Part shown: positions 61,449 through 64,000 of the stretch, piece after piece | Numbering within the stretch: position 1 is the first letter of the stretch | Layout: each line of letters begins with the position of its first letter | Origin: Opitutales bacterium | GTDB taxonomy: Bacteria; Verrucomicrobiota; Verrucomicrobiia; Opitutales; UBA953 | Assembly: GCA_017440935.1 (NCBI GenBank) | Contig: JAFSAO010000006.1 | Span: forward strand, 1 to 64,000 | Direction of reading: 5' to 3' | DNA: 64,000 nucleotides | The notes under the pieces: model-generated | Seen by the model: only the letters and a program-made list of their open reading frames with translations | The model's database searches: none | What the model was told of the DNA's origin: nothing | Translations under genes and position numbers: made by a program

Positions 61449-63872
61449 ATGGACTGGTTTCCGGAAACAATTTCGAATGCGAATCAACGCCCCGATGCCT
61501 CCGCCGAATTTGTCGAAATCATGCCTTTCGACGGCGGCGGGCGCGCGTATACTTACCGCGTTCCCGCAGAATTTTCCGGTAAAACCGCTCTCGGTTCGCT
61601 TGTCAAAATTCCGCTCGGCTCCCGCGAAAATTTCGGAATCGTTTGGAAAACCGGAGTCGTTCCCGCTCCGGCTTGGGCGAAAAAAGTGCGCGACCTCGCC
61701 GAGCTCTGTTGCGACGTTCCCGTCCTCACTCCGGACGCCTTGAAACTGTGCGAATGGCTCGCCGCTTACTACGCCGCTCCGCTTAACAGCGTCCTGCTGA
61801 CTATTCTGCCGAGCACCGTCCGCCACGGTGTTCGCCCCGTTACGGAAAAATATATTTCGCTCGCGCGGGAACTCCCGCCCGAGACCCTCGAAAAACTCCG
61901 CCGACGCGCCAAAAAACAAGCCGCGCTCTACGAGCTTCTACTAAGCGCCAAAACGGGAGAAACGACACTCCTGTCGCTTCCGGAAAAACCGACGGGCTCC
62001 GGGAAAGGAACTTCCGCCGACGCGCCGTCGAAAACGGAAACTTCCGGCGAAAACCTGCGTTCCCGCGGAAGCGACAGGAGTGTCGCTTCTCCCGTAAAAC
62101 GGTCAGCGATTCCGTTTTCGGCAGCTGTGATTGATGCGCTCATTTTCGCGGGTATTGCGAAGGAAGAAATTGCGGTAAAATCCCGCCTCGCCTACAACGA
62201 CGATTTTGAAGGCGGCGCCCGCGGGAACGCCGTCGCCGTGCTTCCGCCCGATCTTAACGCGGAACAACGCGCCGCGCTCGCTTCCGTTTCGCAAAGCTTG
62301 TCCGAAAAAAAATTCCGCACGCACCTGCTTCATGGCGTTACCGGTTCCGGAAAAACCGAAGTTTACATCGGCTCTATTCGCAAAGTTCTCGAAGACGGCG
62401 GAAGCGCAATTTTTCTCGTTCCCGAAGTCGCGCTTACCCCGCAAACCGTCGAGCGACTGCGTTCCCGCCTCTCCGATTGCGCGACGCAAATCGTCGTCTG
62501 GCACAGCAACCTTTCCGCCGGAGAACGCTACGACGCGTGGATGGCGATGGCTCGCGGAGAAGCGCGACTCCTCGTCGGCGCGCGTTCGGCGATTTTTGCT
62601 CCGCTGAAAAATCTTCGCCTCATCGTTGTCGACGAGGAGCACGAGCCTTCTTTCAAGCAGGGCGAAACACCGTTTTACCACGGGCGCGACGTTGCCGTCT
62701 TCCGCGCGCACCTCTGCAATGCCGTTTGCGTGCTCGGCTCGGCGACGCCCTCGCTCGAAAGTTTTTACAACGCCCGCAACGGAAAATATTTGCTGAATCG
62801 CATCTCCAAACGCGTGGACGACCGCGCGTTCCCGCCGATGAAAATCATCGATATGCGCCGGGAAATCCTCCACACGAGCGGGCAAACCACGTTCTCGCGC
62901 CCGCTCATCGACGCTCTGCGGGAACGCCTCGAACGCCGCGAACAAAGCATTCTTTTCTTGAATCGCCGCGGCTATTCGCGCGCGCTCATTTGTCCGGATT
63001 GCGGGCACGTCATCACTTGCCCGCATTGCTCGTCCGCGCTCACCTATCATCGGGCGGAAGAGTTGATGCGCTGCCACCTTTGCGACCACGTCGAACCCGC
63101 CGCCTCGCGGTGTCCCGCGTGCGGTTCACCGAAAATCCGCTGGCGCGGCTTCGGCACGCAACGCGCGGAAGAAATTTTGAAAAACATTTTTCCCGATGCC
63201 GTCGCCGTGCGACTCGATGCCGACACGATGTCGAAAAAAAACGAATTCAGGAAAATCCTCAGCGATTTTCGCGCGGGGAAAATCGATATCTTGCTCGGCA
63301 CGCAAATGATTGCCAAAGGCTTGGATTTCCCGCGCGTAACGCTGGTCGGGATTCTCGATGCGGATTTGTCGTTGCACGTTCCCGATTTTCGCGCGGCGGA
63401 ACGCACGTTTCAGCTACTCGTGCAAGTCGCCGGGCGCGCCGGGCGCGGAACGCTCGAAGGCGAAGTTCTCGTTCAAACCTTCACACCGCACGCCGCGCCG
63501 ATACAATTCGCCAAGCGCGCCGATTTTGACGAATTTCTCGAAGACGAATTGGAACGCCGCAAAGAATTCGGTTACCCGCCGCAACGCCACGTCATCCGCC
63601 ATTTATTTCGCGGGCAAAACGCAGAACTCGTCGAAGAAACCGCCGACCGTTGGGCGGAGTTCTTGGAACAAAACGCGCCGGATCTTTGCGAAATTCGCGG
63701 TCCCGCGCCCTGCCCGACGGAAAAAATCCAAGACAACTACCGCTTCCACATTTGGTATTTCTGCGACAACGTCGTGCGTGCAAGCTCGCGGCTCGTGCAA
63801 CTGCGGGACGCGTTCCCGTGGCCGCAGGATGTCATTGACCTGCTCGACGTCGATCCAGCAGACGTGAACTGA
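61449..63872 (+). CDS. priA: Primosomal protein N' (PriA helicase)
   Basis: This 807-residue helicase restarts stalled replication forks. The N-terminal 3'-DNA-binding domain includes [31 protein letters not shown]. Helicase motifs are [26 protein letters not shown] and [12 protein letters not shown]. The zinc region has [27 protein letters not shown] and [13 protein letters not shown]. Motifs V-VI include [19 protein letters not shown] and QVAGRAGRG. About 47 codons in the winged-helix region (residues 169-215) consist of an inserted repeat. The ATG at 61449 follows a run of A residues. Confidence 0.95.
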   Translation: MDWFPETISNANQRPDASAEFVEIMPFDGGGRAYTYRVPAEFSGKTALGSLVKIPLGSRENFGIVWKTGVVPAPAWAKKVRDLAELCCDVPVLTPDALKLCEWLAAYYAAPLNSVLLTILPSTVRHGVRPVTEKYISLARELPPETLEKLRRRAKKQAALYELLLSAKTGETTLLSLPEKPTGSGKGTSADAPSKTETSGENLRSRGSDRSVASPVKRSAIPFSAAVIDALIFAGIAKEEIAVKSRLAYNDDFEGGARGNAVAVLPPDLNAEQRAALASVSQSLSEKKFRTHLLHGVTGSGKTEVYIGSIRKVLEDGGSAIFLVPEVALTPQTVERLRSRLSDCATQIVVWHSNLSAGERYDAWMAMARGEARLLVGARSAIFAPLKNLRLIVVDEEHEPSFKQGETPFYHGRDVAVFRAHLCNAVCVLGSATPSLESFYNARNGKYLLNRISKRVDDRAFPPMKIIDMRREILHTSGQTTFSRPLIDALRERLERREQSILFLNRRGYSRALICPDCGHVITCPHCSSALTYHRAEELMRCHLCDHVEPAASRCPACGSPKIRWRGFGTQRAEEILKNIFPDAVAVRLDADTMSKKNEFRKILSDFRAGKIDILLGTQMIAKGLDFPRVTLVGILDADLSLHVPDFRAAERTFQLLVQVAGRAGRGTLEGEVLVQTFTPHAAPIQFAKRADFDEFLEDELERRKEFGYPPQRHVIRHLFRGQNAELVEETADRWAEFLEQNAPDLCEIRGPAPCPTEKIQDNYRFHIWYFCDNVVRASSRLVQLRDAFPWPQDVIDLLDVDPADVN
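61954..62094. repeat. In-frame twin-hairpin element inside priA
   Basis: Two 29-bp inverted copies (61954-61982 and 62066-62094, one mismatch) flank 83 bp. Each arm contains its own hairpin, GCGACA-GGAG-TGTCGC. The unit is 141 bp, exactly 47 codons, and keeps priA open. It encodes a Ser/Gly/Thr-rich linker. The design resembles REP pairs (BIME-like). Confidence 0.8.
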
Positions 63873-63908
63873 ATGCTCCGGCGAAATACCGTCATGCAGA
63901 ACGCAAAA

Positions 63909-63940
63909 AAAGAAGCGCGGGAACGAACCCGCGCTTCTTT
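63909..63940. terminator. Bidirectional terminator after priA
   Basis: A perfect 13-bp stem, AAAGAAGCGCGGG/CCCGCGCTTCTTT, has a 6-nt loop and contains CGGGAACG. It separates priA from the minus-strand gene entering at the window end. Confidence 0.9.
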
Positions 63941-63961
63941 CGTGCAATTTTCCGGAGAAAA

Positions 63962-64000
63962 TTACGCCTGTTTTTCAACGGAAGCCGCAACGACAACATC
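63962..64000 (-). CDS. C-terminal end of a minus-strand gene, cut by the window edge
   Basis: Twelve codons (DVVVAASVEKQA) and a TAA stop are visible, directly facing the priA terminator. The protein cannot be identified from this fragment. Confidence 0.4.
   Translation of the reverse strand, partial: DVVVAASVEKQA

Noticed and set aside
60102-61919. A 605-codon version of Kbl
   Set aside because: The first 208 codons run antisense through priA and carry no similarity; the family starts at [14 protein letters not shown] (61295).

Overview
The window looks like the chromosome of a Gram-negative bacterium, most probably a host-associated member of the Verrucomicrobiota (Opitutales-like). The grounds are outer-membrane genes (an Mla/Pqi-type lipid transport operon, Lnt, RseP, several beta-barrel proteins), two PEP-CTERM C-termini, the long form of IspG, a DUF5069 protein, and A-rich leaders that often lack a Shine-Dalgarno sequence. 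The taxon is an inference. No rRNA, tRNA, CRISPR array, prophage or intact insertion sequence was seen.

Layout. 1-243 holds one copy of a long repeat. 278-8487 (+) is an envelope block: an MBL hydrolase, an Mla-like permease/ATPase/MCE/lipoprotein operon, a SanA homologue, a DUF5069 protein, a protein with a duplicated helix-turn-helix-like unit, and RseP. 8608-19653 holds a secreted GH20 hexosaminidase, polA (-), an OleA-like thiolase, a TPR protein, a phosphoheptose-isomerase-like SIS protein, lnt (-) and an exported FKBP. 19851-25452 holds glycogen phosphorylase, phosphofructokinase (-) and two membrane proteins. 25831-28299 is rpoZ-smpB-phosphatase-metX. 28407-33714 holds a PEP-CTERM remnant, ilvB, an outer-membrane protein and purD. 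33814-37558 (-) is a compact chaperone module (GrpE-like, Hsp70, J/TerB-like membrane protein, DUF805) facing a ribbon-helix-helix protein. 38038-47836 carries pyrG, scpB, pheA, a polysaccharide deacetylase, ispG, a second low-molecular-weight phosphatase and tex. 47986-52470 carries a histone-H1-like/carbohydrate-module fusion and a Feo iron locus with two Fur-like boxes. 52646-64000 carries folK, pheT, the second repeat copy, gpmI, an IdeS-like cysteine protease with a PEP-CTERM tail, pdxA, kbl, priA and the tail of one more gene.

Several signals are not explained by genes. The word GGGAACG/CGTTCCC is massively over-represented in both orientations and in all reading frames, and inverted pairs of it build transcription terminators, much as DNA-uptake sequences do in Neisseria and Pasteurellaceae. 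Six gene junctions inside operons carry A/T-rich quasi-palindromes with similar architecture but different sequence, each ending just before the next start codon. A 243-bp element occurs twice in opposite orientation 55 kb apart with 8 mismatches. A twin-hairpin element of exactly 47 codons sits in frame inside priA. The chaperone module and the IdeS-like gene are AT-richer and poorer in the GGGAACG word than their surroundings, which suggests later acquisition.
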